A stretch of 64,000 nucleotides of DNA from Acidobacteriota bacterium (GTDB taxonomy: Bacteria > Acidobacteriota > Terriglobia > Terriglobales > Acidobacteriaceae): positions 124,001 to 188,000 of the forward strand of contig JAFDVP010000014.1 in NCBI GenBank assembly GCA_018268895.1, read 5' to 3'. Below the pieces are notes generated by a model. That model was not told the DNA's origin and searched no databases. It saw nothing but the letters and a program-made list of their open reading frames with translations. Below, piece by piece: positions 1 through 9,046 of this stretch (positions within the stretch are counted from its first letter, which is position 1; each line of letters begins with the position of its first letter). A program made the position numbers and the translations under genes.

Positions 1-501
1 TCTCTCTTTCCAATATGCCAAGGCCAGAAACTCATCCAGGGCCTTCGATGCGGCATAACTCCATCGACCCTTATCCGTCGAACCTAGAACCAGATCGTCC
101 TCTTCGCGGAAGGGAAAGTGCGCACTCTTACCGTAAACCTCCGAGGTCGAAGCGATGAACACCTTTTTCTTTTTCTTGCGTGCTGCCTCCAGCACCAATT
201 CCGTTCCCTTGATGTTGGTCTCAATCGTACGGACCGGGCTCTCGACAATAAGACGCACTCCGACTGCAGCTGCAAGATGCACAACAATATCGCTCTCATC
301 AACCAGTTCGGCCAGCAAAGCCTTGTTCATTACGGAATCGATCCAGTAATTGAGCTTTGGAATGTTTTTAAGATGGCGAATATTCTCCGAGCTACCGGTG
401 GAGAGGTCGTCCATAATTAGAACTTCGTCACCTCGGGACAGCAATGCTTCTGTAAGGTGAGAACCTATAAATCCTGCACCGCCCGTAATGAGAACACGCA
501 T
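1..501 (-). CDS. NAD-dependent epimerase/dehydratase (3' end cut by window edge)
   Basis: The first 167 residues of an extended-SDR nucleotide-sugar epimerase/dehydratase; the rest lies beyond base 1. The N-terminus is MRVLITGGAGFIG, with the Rossmann GxxGxxG at residues 7-13. The acidic end of beta-2 (MDDLSTG) follows, then HLAAAVGV near residue 75 and the catalytic Tyr149-x3-Lys153 in SYAASK. The ATG at 501 sits behind an AGGGGGA Shine-Dalgarno. It is the last visible gene of the minus-strand polysaccharide operon, 23 bp after the glycosyltransferase. Such enzymes make or interconvert UDP/GDP-sugars in the cytoplasm. GDP-mannose-dehydratase-like, UDP-xylose-synthase-like and UDP-glucose-epimerase-like activities cannot be separated from this fragment. 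Confidence 0.88.
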   Translation of the reverse strand, partial: MRVLITGGAGFIGSHLTEALLSRGDEVLIMDDLSTGSSENIRHLKNIPKLNYWIDSVMNKALLAELVDESDIVVHLAAAVGVRLIVESPVRTIETNIKGTELVLEAARKKKKKVFIASTSEVYGKSAHFPFREEDDLVLGSTDKGRWSYAASKALDEFLALAYWKER

Positions 502-524
502 GTCATTTCCCCCTATCAGGTTTT

Positions 525-1784
525 CTATTTCGTGCTGACCAGAAATGGTCCCGCGGAAGTGGAATCCGGCCTGCGGGATCCGTTCACATGCCCAACCGCA
601 GCGAAACATAGCTCCTCAAGTATTTCTGCACTACAGGACCAGGAGCAGTGAGCTTCGACAAACCGGCGGCCTTCTGCGGAAAGGCGCGCGCATTCCTCGC
701 CGTGAGTCAAAAGTCTGATGATACCGGCGGCAATCTCTTCGGCGTTTGTGCCGATAATCAATTGCGGTTCGATGCCGCTTACGCACAGTCCAGCCGCTAC
801 CACAGGAGTCGTGACGACGGGCACTTCCATCGACATGGCTTCAAGCACCTTGTTCTGCACTCCGGAGGCGAAGCGAAGCGGTGCAACAAATACGTCAGCT
901 CGATCCAGATATGGTCTGATGTCACCGACTGCCCCAGTAACCGTCACATCGGAGAAACGCTGGGCGGCATTTACCAACTCCGGTAAAGGATCACGGCCCA
1001 CAATCAGAACTTCCAGATCTGAAATGGCTCGCCTTACTAGCGGAAGTATCCTATCCAGTAGAAATACGGCCGCGTCTGCGTTAGGGGAATAGCTCATGAC
1101 TCCTGAAAACACGATGCAGTTTCTTCCGGAGGGTGGGGAGCTACGTTTCCAGTAGTCATAATCAACGCCCTGTGGCACGACTACGCTTTGGTCGGAAGGT
1201 CCCAGGAGATTCTCTCTGTCCCGCGCCGAGATGAAAAACCGGTAAGGCGTTTTGCGCGAGAGTCTTTCTTCCAACCGTCGTTCCCTCACATAATGGAAAA
1301 ATAGTTTCGGCCAATGCAAGAGAGAAGCTTGTCGCATCTGCTGGAGGACCCGCTCGCAATTGGTGTCGCCGCACTCAACTACGATGGGCACTTCGACTCT
1401 CTGTAATAGCGGAATAGCCTCTCGACCATGAAAGAGTACAAGATCGAAGTTTTCCTCCCGCAGCAAACTGAGGGCCACCGCCTTCATCTGTTTCACAGCC
1501 CACCGCGTGCCCCAGAGCTCCTGTAGTCGTCTACCAAGAGCGGGTACTCGATCGCACATCCTGAGCCATCTGGGTTCGGGAGCATTGCATCGACTGAAGA
1601 ACGCAATCCGCTCAGCATACGGACTCAGCGCGACGATCGTTTCCGGCGAAACCTGCTTCAAGTTAGTAAGGCAGATAAAAGTAACGGCGTGGCGTTGCCC
1701 TAATACGCGTAAGAGGTGGAAACCTCGCAAATAGCCGCTTGTCAGGGGGTAAGGGAGCTCGGGATATAACCAAAGAATTTTCAT
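525..1784 (-). CDS. GT4-type glycosyltransferase of the polysaccharide cluster
   Basis: About 419 residues with two Rossmann-like lobes, a retaining GT-B glycosyltransferase. The N-terminal lobe opens MKILWLYPELPYPLTSG, a beta-1 plus loop typical of exopolysaccharide sugar transferases (similar in feel to the TIGR03087/Stp1 group). The C-terminal lobe runs from about residue 210 and includes VVPQGVDYDYW, an IVFSGVMSYSPNADA segment and the nucleotide-sugar site with GVQNKVLEAMSMEVPVV (E-x7-E-like). It should transfer a sugar to the lipid-linked repeat unit on the cytoplasmic face. I chose the ATG at 1784; an in-frame TTG at 1799 would add five residues, and neither has a strong Shine-Dalgarno. 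Donor and linkage cannot be read from sequence. Confidence 0.87.
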   Translation of the reverse strand: MKILWLYPELPYPLTSGYLRGFHLLRVLGQRHAVTFICLTNLKQVSPETIVALSPYAERIAFFSRCNAPEPRWLRMCDRVPALGRRLQELWGTRWAVKQMKAVALSLLREENFDLVLFHGREAIPLLQRVEVPIVVECGDTNCERVLQQMRQASLLHWPKLFFHYVRERRLEERLSRKTPYRFFISARDRENLLGPSDQSVVVPQGVDYDYWKRSSPPSGRNCIVFSGVMSYSPNADAAVFLLDRILPLVRRAISDLEVLIVGRDPLPELVNAAQRFSDVTVTGAVGDIRPYLDRADVFVAPLRFASGVQNKVLEAMSMEVPVVTTPVVAAGLCVSGIEPQLIIGTNAEEIAAGIIRLLTHGEECARLSAEGRRFVEAHCSWSCSAEILEELCFAAVGHVNGSRRPDSTSAGPFLVSTK

Positions 1785-1843
1785 TGCGCCGTTTTGCAAT
1801 CGGTGAAAGCCGCGCTATCGCTTCGCCAGAAAGGAAACCGCCT

Positions 1844-2968
1844 CTATGGAACCCTGCTATAGATCGCCATGCCAGTAGCAGTCTGGACAATGGCGTCGAG
1901 GGTTCGCTTGCCCGCCACTTTCGCGCCACTGGTGGGAACGAAGACTATGTCTTCCGATTGCAGATTGATATCGGGCGATTTTGCGGACAGTATCTTCTTG
2001 AGAGAGATGAGTTTCTCCTGGGGATCCCTTTCAGGTCCCGTTTTGCGAATCAACTGTGCTCTGTCGAGAGCGGCGGTGGGATTGGCGCCCTGTGCCATTG
2101 CGTATGCTTGGAGAATCGTCATCTGCGAGTTCTCCATGACGAACCCGCCAGGCAGACGAACATCCCCAACGACGTAGACAACTCCCGCTTTAGATACCAC
2201 TACCGTATCGCCCGGATACACATAGATATTGCTTTGGCCGGAAGACTTACCGTCGTAAGACATGGTTACTACTTCCGACTCTTGCGAGCCGGACCGATGC
2301 AACACTGATACAGTATTGCCAGCTCGGGGAGTAGTGCCGCCAGCGGCAGAGAGTGCGTCAAACAGTTTTCGGGGCCCGGGCATCTGATAAACCCCAGGCT
2401 TCTGAACCTCACCCAAGACAGAAATGCCCTGCGTACTGAATTCCTTTTCGAGAACGGAAACACGCGGATCAGTGAAGAAGTTGCCGTCGCTGAGACGCTT
2501 TGCGATGAGCGCTTCGGCCTGGGCCGGGGTGAAGCCGCCGACTTTGACTGTACCCGCCAGAGGCAGTGTTATCTCACCTATCGAATTAACTCTGACATCC
2601 TTGACATAGTCCGGCGCACCGTACACGCTGACCTCAATCAAATCGCCTGCCCCAATCAGGATCTCAAAACCGGTCCCCCCGTTTGCGGTAGACGGAGAAG
2701 GCGCAAGAATTTTTCGTTGGCCGGTATCTCCGCTGGTGGCGGGAGCAGAATCCATAAAAGCACCACCACCTGAACCCTGTTTCGATATGTCATGCACTGC
2801 CGCGCCATTCTGACCAGGTGCGATCAGAGTTGGTAGAGGCGCAACCCTAATCGGTGAAGTGGGCTCTTGCGTCGTTTGGGCAGCCGATGCAAGCGCTCCA
2901 AGTAGCAGAAGTGCCAGGCCCATGCGCAAAGCGTTGGTTGTTGTTCCCGCGATATAGGACATAATCAC
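1844..2968 (-). CDS. Wza-like polysaccharide export protein (Poly_export plus SLBB domains)
   Basis: 374 residues. A signal peptide (hydrophobic segment about residues 15-30, ending ASAAQ) is followed by a Pro/Ser-rich linker, a polysaccharide-export domain at about 100-180 (GAGDLIEVSVYGAPD, then PLAGTVKVGGFTPAQAE) and two SLBB-type segments (ISVLGEVQKPGVYQ and VVYVVGDVRLPGGF). This is the outer-membrane/periplasmic channel that partners a Wzc-type co-polymerase, here the kinase at 11257-13548. There is no lipobox Cys after the signal peptide, so it may not be lipidated as E. coli Wza is. The GTG start overlaps the upstream stop by 4 bp (GTGA); an ATG two codons on is an alternative. Confidence 0.9.
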   Translation of the reverse strand: MIMSYIAGTTTNALRMGLALLLLGALASAAQTTQEPTSPIRVAPLPTLIAPGQNGAAVHDISKQGSGGGAFMDSAPATSGDTGQRKILAPSPSTANGGTGFEILIGAGDLIEVSVYGAPDYVKDVRVNSIGEITLPLAGTVKVGGFTPAQAEALIAKRLSDGNFFTDPRVSVLEKEFSTQGISVLGEVQKPGVYQMPGPRKLFDALSAAGGTTPRAGNTVSVLHRSGSQESEVVTMSYDGKSSGQSNIYVYPGDTVVVSKAGVVYVVGDVRLPGGFVMENSQMTILQAYAMAQGANPTAALDRAQLIRKTGPERDPQEKLISLKKILSAKSPDINLQSEDIVFVPTSGAKVAGKRTLDAIVQTATGMAIYSRVP

Positions 2969-4698
2969 CTCGATCTCTTCGCAGATTCAAAATCGAACGA
3001 GCTGCCGAACTCAGCTTTCGCTTTCAGAAAGGTAGAAAATAGGTTGAAGCCAAAACGCGAAATATGGAATTTGCAGTCGATCACGCGAAACTCTGAGCTC
3101 TGATTGAATGTGTGTATGCCCCTGCTTCCTGGGACCCAATCAGGAGTAATGCTCGTGAGCAGGCTTTCTTGATAGTCCGTCTCCGAAAGCACATCCACTC
3201 GGTGTAATTGGGCGGCATAGCCATACCCTTTTGAACAATCCTGACCAGGCCTGATCAGTTGTCCGTTGTCGAAATACAAACAACCAGCAGGACGGGCGTG
3301 GCAAACATCGAAAACGATAGGGTTCTTTGGGTGAGTCGTCCAAGGTCCCAATGGGGAGTCCGCGAAGAACAGGAACAATGCTTTGTCAGGTGAAGCGTGG
3401 TCGAGTACGCCTGCGGTAAACATCCACCATTTATCGTTATGGTGCAGCAGAGTGGAGTCGGTCGCTGCTACGTTTGACATCAAAACCGCTTCGTGAACCC
3501 ACGAATACGGAAAATCACTTGCCCGATACATTTCAACTGTTCCGTTGTCGCGAGTTTCGGGAATCATGTATATCTCCCCTTGCCATGCGAAGAGGAATGG
3601 GTACGAGAGATGGTAGTTGCGCTCCAGCACTACCTGTGGCTCGCTGTAGTTGCCATTACTATCCACAACGCAGCACGAAATCACACCCTTTCGGGATGAG
3701 AACCAGTAATCTTCAAAAAAGAGATAGCTGCGCCCACTTTTCTCGAACAAGAATGGATCGGCGTAAAAATGATCCCGAGGCGGGCGCATGACTTTGACGC
3801 CGTGATCTGCCTTCGGCACGTCAGCTTTCGTCTGCATAACAATTGACCATTGCTCACGTAACAGGAGTTTCGTAAGTTCATTCCGAAGAGCCCACATAAC
3901 CCAGCGCGCCAGGAAGCGCGCCATGTGTAGATTGCCGAGGGTGCGATGCTTTGCGTGTTGGCTAACATTGGTTCCGGAGCAAATCTGTGCATTCATCCGC
4001 ACGCGCGCCGTGTCGGAGAGCTGCGCGATCAGAACGTTAGTTATTTCCCAGTAAGCGGCGTTCTGATTCAGTGCCAGGGAGAGGAAATTGGTGGTAACGT
4101 ACGAGCAATATACGACGCGAGTCGAATTATGTCTTCGCTCAATTATCTGAAGTCCGTGCAACGTGAAACGATTGCCTTCGTACATATCCCAAAATTGACC
4201 CGGGACCTCGCCTGCTTCGCAGAAAGTGTCCTGTTGCACCGACCACGCACCTAAACCGACACACCCTGACAAATCGGCTCCAGGAACGCCATGCCCGAGA
4301 TATAAGAGCAGATCAAGGTTGGCCCCTTTTATGGCTGCAAGATCGTCATCCAGAAAGGGAGTGTCATTGCACGTTCGGAGCAAGACCGGGGTAGCCCGAC
4401 GGTTCAAGGGCAAGCGCCACTCCCGCAACCGAAGAGCATCGGTCCTAGACCGACGGATCCAACGATCAAATGCAGCCCAGTACCGAAACAGGATAGGACC
4501 ACGCCTCGGTGTCTCCTTCGAATCGTCATTCAGGACAATAAAGAAAGGTTCGATGGTGCTGCAATCCGTCAGTTTGTAAACAAGATACTGAATCCAGCCG
4601 GGCACCCACAAAGAGTCCACAACCAGCCCGAGTCTTAGCGGAACGGACGACGGTGGGCTGTCTGAGGCAACGACGGCAATGTTGGAGAGTGAAGGCAC
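2965..4698 (-). CDS. Formyltransferase-like / GINT1-like beta-propeller protein
   Basis: 577 residues in two parts. The first 270 or so resemble a formyltransferase-fold domain: an RLGLVVDSLWVPGW start, a DLLLYLGHG strand, then GLGAWSVQQD and PGQFWDMYEG where formyltransferases have GVWSFHHGD and GFWE. The remainder matches the five-bladed propeller of the glucosamine inositolphosphorylceramide transferase N-terminal family: HFYADPFLFEKSGRSYLFFED, YPFLFAWQGEIYMIPE, DSTLLHHNDKWWMFTA, then RPGQDCSKGYG. Lying between the Wzy-like and Wza-like genes, it probably modifies or builds the polymer, perhaps by formylating an amino sugar. The GTG start at 4698 lacks a clear Shine-Dalgarno and is uncertain. 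Family assignment is by eye; the substrate is unknown. Confidence 0.7.
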   Translation of the reverse strand: MPSLSNIAVVASDSPPSSVPLRLGLVVDSLWVPGWIQYLVYKLTDCSTIEPFFIVLNDDSKETPRRGPILFRYWAAFDRWIRRSRTDALRLREWRLPLNRRATPVLLRTCNDTPFLDDDLAAIKGANLDLLLYLGHGVPGADLSGCVGLGAWSVQQDTFCEAGEVPGQFWDMYEGNRFTLHGLQIIERRHNSTRVVYCSYVTTNFLSLALNQNAAYWEITNVLIAQLSDTARVRMNAQICSGTNVSQHAKHRTLGNLHMARFLARWVMWALRNELTKLLLREQWSIVMQTKADVPKADHGVKVMRPPRDHFYADPFLFEKSGRSYLFFEDYWFSSRKGVISCCVVDSNGNYSEPQVVLERNYHLSYPFLFAWQGEIYMIPETRDNGTVEMYRASDFPYSWVHEAVLMSNVAATDSTLLHHNDKWWMFTAGVLDHASPDKALFLFFADSPLGPWTTHPKNPIVFDVCHARPAGCLYFDNGQLIRPGQDCSKGYGYAAQLHRVDVLSETDYQESLLTSITPDWVPGSRGIHTFNQSSEFRVIDCKFHISRFGFNLFSTFLKAKAEFGSSFDFESAKRSR

Positions 4699-4746
4699 TT
4701 CGTGAACTATCCGGAACGTGCTGCGTTGGAAATCAGAGGTATTGCG

Positions 4747-6108
4747 CTATCGTGAGCCGGGGTCGCAGAGTTCTTCGTTTTCTCGCTGGACGTGCAAGGC
4801 TCCAACGGAGAGAGCCCAGGTGAACCAGAATGCCTTCCGCCAAAGGATGTCGAGCCCAAATCCAGCTGCCAGCATTCCCCAGCACGCCGCTTCGAAGGCT
4901 ACTAGCCGGGATGAAGCGAAGATATTTCGAGTGACTCGCGGAAACGCCCGCATATGTGAGCGCACCGCGCCAAACAGAAACAACGTTCCAAGGATTCCGA
5001 ATTCGACCGCTACGGTGAGATAGATGTTGTGGGAAGCGCGCTGATCTCCTGCGAAGAAACGCGAGGAGCCAACGTATCTCTCAAACGCGTTGGAAAAATT
5101 GTCCAGTCCCGCCCCGAAAATGCCGTAACTTCTCAGAGAATGTATGCCGATTAGCCAGATATCCTGCCGCCCTGCCATTCTGCTAGTGGAAGCTTCCTGC
5201 ACGCGCTCGAAGAATAATCGCGGCATGAACAGCAGTGCAGTGCCCGCGACAATTACTGGGAGAAACAGTCGCCAGTTCAGACGCAGGCGGAGCAGAAATA
5301 CAAATGTAATTACCGCCACAGCAGCGAGGGCCCCTCGCGACATCGTCAGAAACACGGCAAATGCAATCGCGCCAGTACTAGCCAAAAAGAGTACACGGTG
5401 TGGCCAGGTACGGCTCGACAGCACACCGCCAAAGGACAGCGACAAAGGCAGGAGAAGAGCGACGGCAAAAAAATTCGGATCCGACTGAGTTGATCCTTCC
5501 GCGAGAGAGACACGACCGGGGGCACCCCCTGAATGAGAGAACATATAAACGGAATAGATTGATGCACCCGTTCCTCCCAGGACGGTCAATAGAGAAATCC
5601 AGGACAACTCCTTGTCCGTGATTCGCAGTGAAACGACAGCCATGTAGAGGAGCCATAAGCCTACTGCCGTTGGAAGGCGCTTGAGAGCCATTGTTTGATC
5701 TATGGCCCATAGACTGGATACCCCGCCCCACAGAATGAACAGCGACCAAAATAGCGCCGTTTGTGGCGGTCGAATAATTCGTTCGCGCAACAAACCGGCG
5801 CTCAGAATCACAAATAACGCAAGCAAACCCACGTATCTGAGGAGAGTGTCACTTGGATCGGTACTGTTGCCCAAAGTGGTCATGGTCTCGAACGGGATGA
5901 GGAAGGCATACAGTCCCAGAGCCACTTCAATCGGGCGTACGAGCAACAACAACAGGCCAAAAACTCCGACGACAAAGAGCCAATTCTCCGAGGCAATCAT
6001 CCACCCCAGAGAACATGCGGTGACGGCTAGAACAGTCATCGTCACAAGCAGGTGTGAGCTTCTGGATGGGGAGCTCTGGTAGGAACCGCGAATGGTTGTA
6101 GAAAACAT
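4747..6108 (-). CDS. Wzy/O-antigen ligase family membrane protein
   Basis: About 453 residues with roughly eleven hydrophobic helices. Around residues 290-400 lies a long periplasmic-type loop with the O-antigen ligase/polymerase signature: SRMAGRQDIWLIG, FGAGLDNFSNAFERYVG, then ASHNIYLTVAVEFG, where the His of SHN is the usual conserved residue. The protein should polymerise lipid-linked repeat units (Wzy) or ligate chains to an acceptor (WaaL-like); sequence alone does not separate these. With Wzx, Wzc and Wza in the same operon, polymerase is the better guess. The ATG at 6108 was preferred to an in-frame TTG at 6144. The C-terminus (to base 4747) ends in a basic/acidic cytoplasmic tail. 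Confidence 0.85.
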   Translation of the reverse strand: MFSTTIRGSYQSSPSRSSHLLVTMTVLAVTACSLGWMIASENWLFVVGVFGLLLLLVRPIEVALGLYAFLIPFETMTTLGNSTDPSDTLLRYVGLLALFVILSAGLLRERIIRPPQTALFWSLFILWGGVSSLWAIDQTMALKRLPTAVGLWLLYMAVVSLRITDKELSWISLLTVLGGTGASIYSVYMFSHSGGAPGRVSLAEGSTQSDPNFFAVALLLPLSLSFGGVLSSRTWPHRVLFLASTGAIAFAVFLTMSRGALAAVAVITFVFLLRLRLNWRLFLPVIVAGTALLFMPRLFFERVQEASTSRMAGRQDIWLIGIHSLRSYGIFGAGLDNFSNAFERYVGSSRFFAGDQRASHNIYLTVAVEFGILGTLFLFGAVRSHMRAFPRVTRNIFASSRLVAFEAACWGMLAAGFGLDILWRKAFWFTWALSVGALHVQRENEELCDPGSR

Positions 6109-6191
6109 GGGAGGTCGCTTCACTGCCTCAAGATTCAGCCACAAACATCGGCCTTGAACACTTCTTCACTGACGGTTTGCGCAACGCTCTA

Positions 6192-7409
6192 CTATAGTTG
6201 GCGAGGGCAAAAGCATTGATATAACTCCACCATGCTTCTGGCATGACTGTCTGCCGAGTACCGCTGGTGAATCTCATCGTAGGCGACTTGCGTGAGGTAT
6301 CCCCGCAAACTGGTATTGCTGTAAAGAGACATGCAGGCGTGGGCTAATTCCTCGGGGTTTTCGGTGGACACGAGTATTCCGTTCACTCCATGCCGAATCA
6401 CTTCGGGGATGCCACCTATCTTTCGAGAAACTACCGCAACTCCAAGGGCCATAGCTTCGAGCATCACCATTGGAATGCCTTCGTGATCGGAGCAAATCAG
6501 CAGAATATCCATTGCGCGCAGAATGTCATAGACATCACTACGCTCTCCAAGCAAAGCCACGCGCCCTTGCAAGCCGGATCCGAGAATCAGCCGACGTAAC
6601 GGCTCCTCTTGACGCCCGCCACCGGCGATAACGAAATTCGACTTCGGGAGTACCTCGGCCAAACGCTTTGCCGTAGCAATGAACAAATCATGCCGCTTAA
6701 TGCATTCCAGTCGCGCTGCGATCCCAATGACGAAGCTGTCAGCCTGTAGCCCGAGCCGCTGCTTTGCTTCCATAGGACTCAAGCTGGAACTCACGCGCTC
6801 AAGGTCCACTGCATTGCGAAGAATAGTAACCCTTCGCGAATCTACATACCTCTTCCAATACTCGCCAAGATCCGAGCTGACGCTGACGATCCTGGCCGCT
6901 GTGTACTTCGCTGCAAGGCGGTCGGCAACTAGCACACCCCAGTGTTTCGGATTACGAAGAACGGAATACGGCTCGGGATGTCCATGCTCGGTCCGGACCA
7001 GGTGCGGTACATGGCAAGAACAAGAGATCAATAGCGCTATGAGGTTCTCTTTGTAATTGTGAGAGTGCAAGACCTGGATATTCGTGCCATTCACAAAGTC
7101 CGAACATTCAGAGACGAGCCGCAGAAAACTCTTCTGTCTTTCACTAACTACCTGTACGACTACTCCAAAGCTGCGCAGCTCTTGAGCTAGCCGGCCCTCG
7201 CGAAGCACGATCGCGTATAGCGCAATTTCAGAACATTTTGAGAGTGCGCGCAACAGAGTTGCAACTTGCACCTCGGCCCCAGCCCAAGCCTCGCCCTCAC
7301 ACACATGACAGACAGAAATCCGGCGATCATACAGGTGCCGTTGTGGGCTGAGCAGATCGGAAGATCCGACAGTCTGCTTGTCTTGACGATTCAGCACGGC
7401 TTCGAGCAT
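6192..7409 (-). CDS. GT4-family glycosyltransferase
   Basis: 405 residues from the ATG at 7409, which has GAGG eight bases upstream. A longer open frame to 7562 would overlap the flippase gene by 85 bp. The core begins RISVCHVCEGEAWAGAEVQV, a glycine/acid-rich N-terminal GT-B loop. The second lobe has VIGIAARLECIKRHDLFI, FVIAGGGRQEEPLRRL and the GT4 E-x7-E site in DHEGIPMVMLEAMALGV. It should be a retaining glycosyltransferase adding one sugar to the repeat unit at the inner membrane. It sits between the flippase and the polymerase genes, in the same direction. Donor unknown. Confidence 0.88.
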   Translation of the reverse strand: MLEAVLNRQDKQTVGSSDLLSPQRHLYDRRISVCHVCEGEAWAGAEVQVATLLRALSKCSEIALYAIVLREGRLAQELRSFGVVVQVVSERQKSFLRLVSECSDFVNGTNIQVLHSHNYKENLIALLISCSCHVPHLVRTEHGHPEPYSVLRNPKHWGVLVADRLAAKYTAARIVSVSSDLGEYWKRYVDSRRVTILRNAVDLERVSSSLSPMEAKQRLGLQADSFVIGIAARLECIKRHDLFIATAKRLAEVLPKSNFVIAGGGRQEEPLRRLILGSGLQGRVALLGERSDVYDILRAMDILLICSDHEGIPMVMLEAMALGVAVVSRKIGGIPEVIRHGVNGILVSTENPEELAHACMSLYSNTSLRGYLTQVAYDEIHQRYSADSHARSMVELYQCFCPRQL

Positions 7410-7477
7410 CTCATCAGCCTCATGGTTGAATGTGGGCAATACTGGTGACACCTGTCCTTGCACACCGTGCTTACATT

Positions 7478-9037
7478 TCAAGCGAATAGCCTGCCAACAA
7501 TCGGTAGGCGAAGAATTTCCGGAAAGATATTGGCAATCCTTAAATGTTTCTTGACCAGCCACAACACAAATGTCGAAACCGCAAGGGCGAGTGTCAGTGC
7601 GACATAGATGTTATGCGGCGTGAAGACCTGGATCAGGTACAAGCCAACGGCGCTCGAACCAAGCACCAGAAAGAATGAGGCATAGCGCTTCTCGAAGAAG
7701 CTGATGCCACCGCCCCAATGCCACAAACAGAACTGTCGAAGCAAATTCTGCATAATCAAACCAGCGGATGTTGCAAGCGCCGCGCCGATAGCTCCGTAGT
7801 GCGGGATCGTCAATAGGTTCAATACGACAATGAAGAGAGGAGTCACTAGGTTCAGAACGACCATCACCCGAACCTTGCCGAGGACTTTCAACGTTACGCC
7901 ATTGAAAGCAAAAACAACATTGAAGAAATAGCCAAGTGAGAGTATCGCCAAAATTGGTGCGGAGGGAGCGTAGCGCGCTCCGTATAGAAAGACCGTGAGC
8001 GGATGCGCAAAGCAGGCCGTGGCGAGAAAGATCGGAAATGCCAGCACACTCATCCAGAGCGAGGTCTCCCAGAAGAGATGATTGATGCCAATCGTGTCAC
8101 CTTTAGCAAACAGCCGGGACGCGAATGGCATATAGAGCGGCATGAAATTGCCAGGGATCATGCCGCAGAGAGCTGCGGCAGGCAGCACAACGCGGTAGTA
8201 AGCCACAGTTGATATAGGGTGGAAGTAGCCAAGAAGCAATACTGGTATTGAACTCCCAACCATGCCAAGAATGTTCGACGTCATCAGCGGCACGCTGAAG
8301 CTGAATATCTCCCGGAGCGGAAGTCGGATGCACTTCAACTCCTGCAATAGCTCTTGACGGTACAACTCGCGAAGAATCAATCCGCCAAATACAGCCACCG
8401 TGATTAACTCGGCCAGCAAGTAGCCATACGCGAGAAACGGAAGTTCAGAGCGTCGAAAGACGACCAACGTGATAACGATCACTCGCAGCATCGGTGGAAT
8501 GATAAATTTTCCCCAGAAGATCTCCCTCGTTTTTCCGAAACACGCGAACAGGTTCATGATCAAGAGGTCCGTAGTTTCTAGCGGGATCAGAAACATCAAG
8601 ATCAGCAGAAGGCCTGCCGGTTCTCGCCCTTTCGTCAGAAAAGCCAGTATCGGGCCGGACATCACACCAAAAGTCACGATCAGGAAACTGCTGATGAGAA
8701 GGGTTACGGCAAACACTAAAAAAATGCTGCCTAGCACCTTCGAAAGATTGTGCCTGGCGTGGTAGATGGGTACGAAACGGCTCATCGCTTCATTGAAGCC
8801 CAGGGCATATGTCTTACCAACTGCAACGAGAGACAGTGCATAAGCTAAATGTCCGAACGCTTCAGTCGTCAAGTAGCGTACGAGCACAAGGTGGGGAAGA
8901 AACGTAATCGCCAAAGAAAAGACGTTCCCAATCAGGAACAGGCTAGAGCCACGAATGTGGTCGCGGGCGATGCCCACAGAATCGGCTCCCGTCGTTTCGT
9001 TGGAAGCCGGTCCGAGGTCTATTAGTTTGGACGCCAT
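7478..9037 (-). CDS. Wzx-like oligosaccharide flippase (MOP superfamily)
   Basis: 519 residues with about 14 predicted membrane helices. The RGSSLFLIGNVFSLAITFLPHLVLVRYLTTEAFG start is typical of polysaccharide flippases of the MATE/MOP superfamily. A central charged loop (LLQELKCIRLPLREIFSFSVPLM) begins the second half of the pseudo-symmetric fold. It would flip undecaprenyl-linked repeat units across the inner membrane for Wzy. The ATG at 9037 lies 9 bp after the stop of the FkbM gene, so the two are probably co-translated. Length is slightly above the 400-500 residues usual for Wzx. Substrate specificity cannot be predicted. Confidence 0.9.
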   Translation of the reverse strand: MASKLIDLGPASNETTGADSVGIARDHIRGSSLFLIGNVFSLAITFLPHLVLVRYLTTEAFGHLAYALSLVAVGKTYALGFNEAMSRFVPIYHARHNLSKVLGSIFLVFAVTLLISSFLIVTFGVMSGPILAFLTKGREPAGLLLILMFLIPLETTDLLIMNLFACFGKTREIFWGKFIIPPMLRVIVITLVVFRRSELPFLAYGYLLAELITVAVFGGLILRELYRQELLQELKCIRLPLREIFSFSVPLMTSNILGMVGSSIPVLLLGYFHPISTVAYYRVVLPAAALCGMIPGNFMPLYMPFASRLFAKGDTIGINHLFWETSLWMSVLAFPIFLATACFAHPLTVFLYGARYAPSAPILAILSLGYFFNVVFAFNGVTLKVLGKVRVMVVLNLVTPLFIVVLNLLTIPHYGAIGAALATSAGLIMQNLLRQFCLWHWGGGISFFEKRYASFFLVLGSSAVGLYLIQVFTPHNIYVALTLALAVSTFVLWLVKKHLRIANIFPEILRLPIVGRLFA

Positions 9038-9046
9038 ACACTTTCT

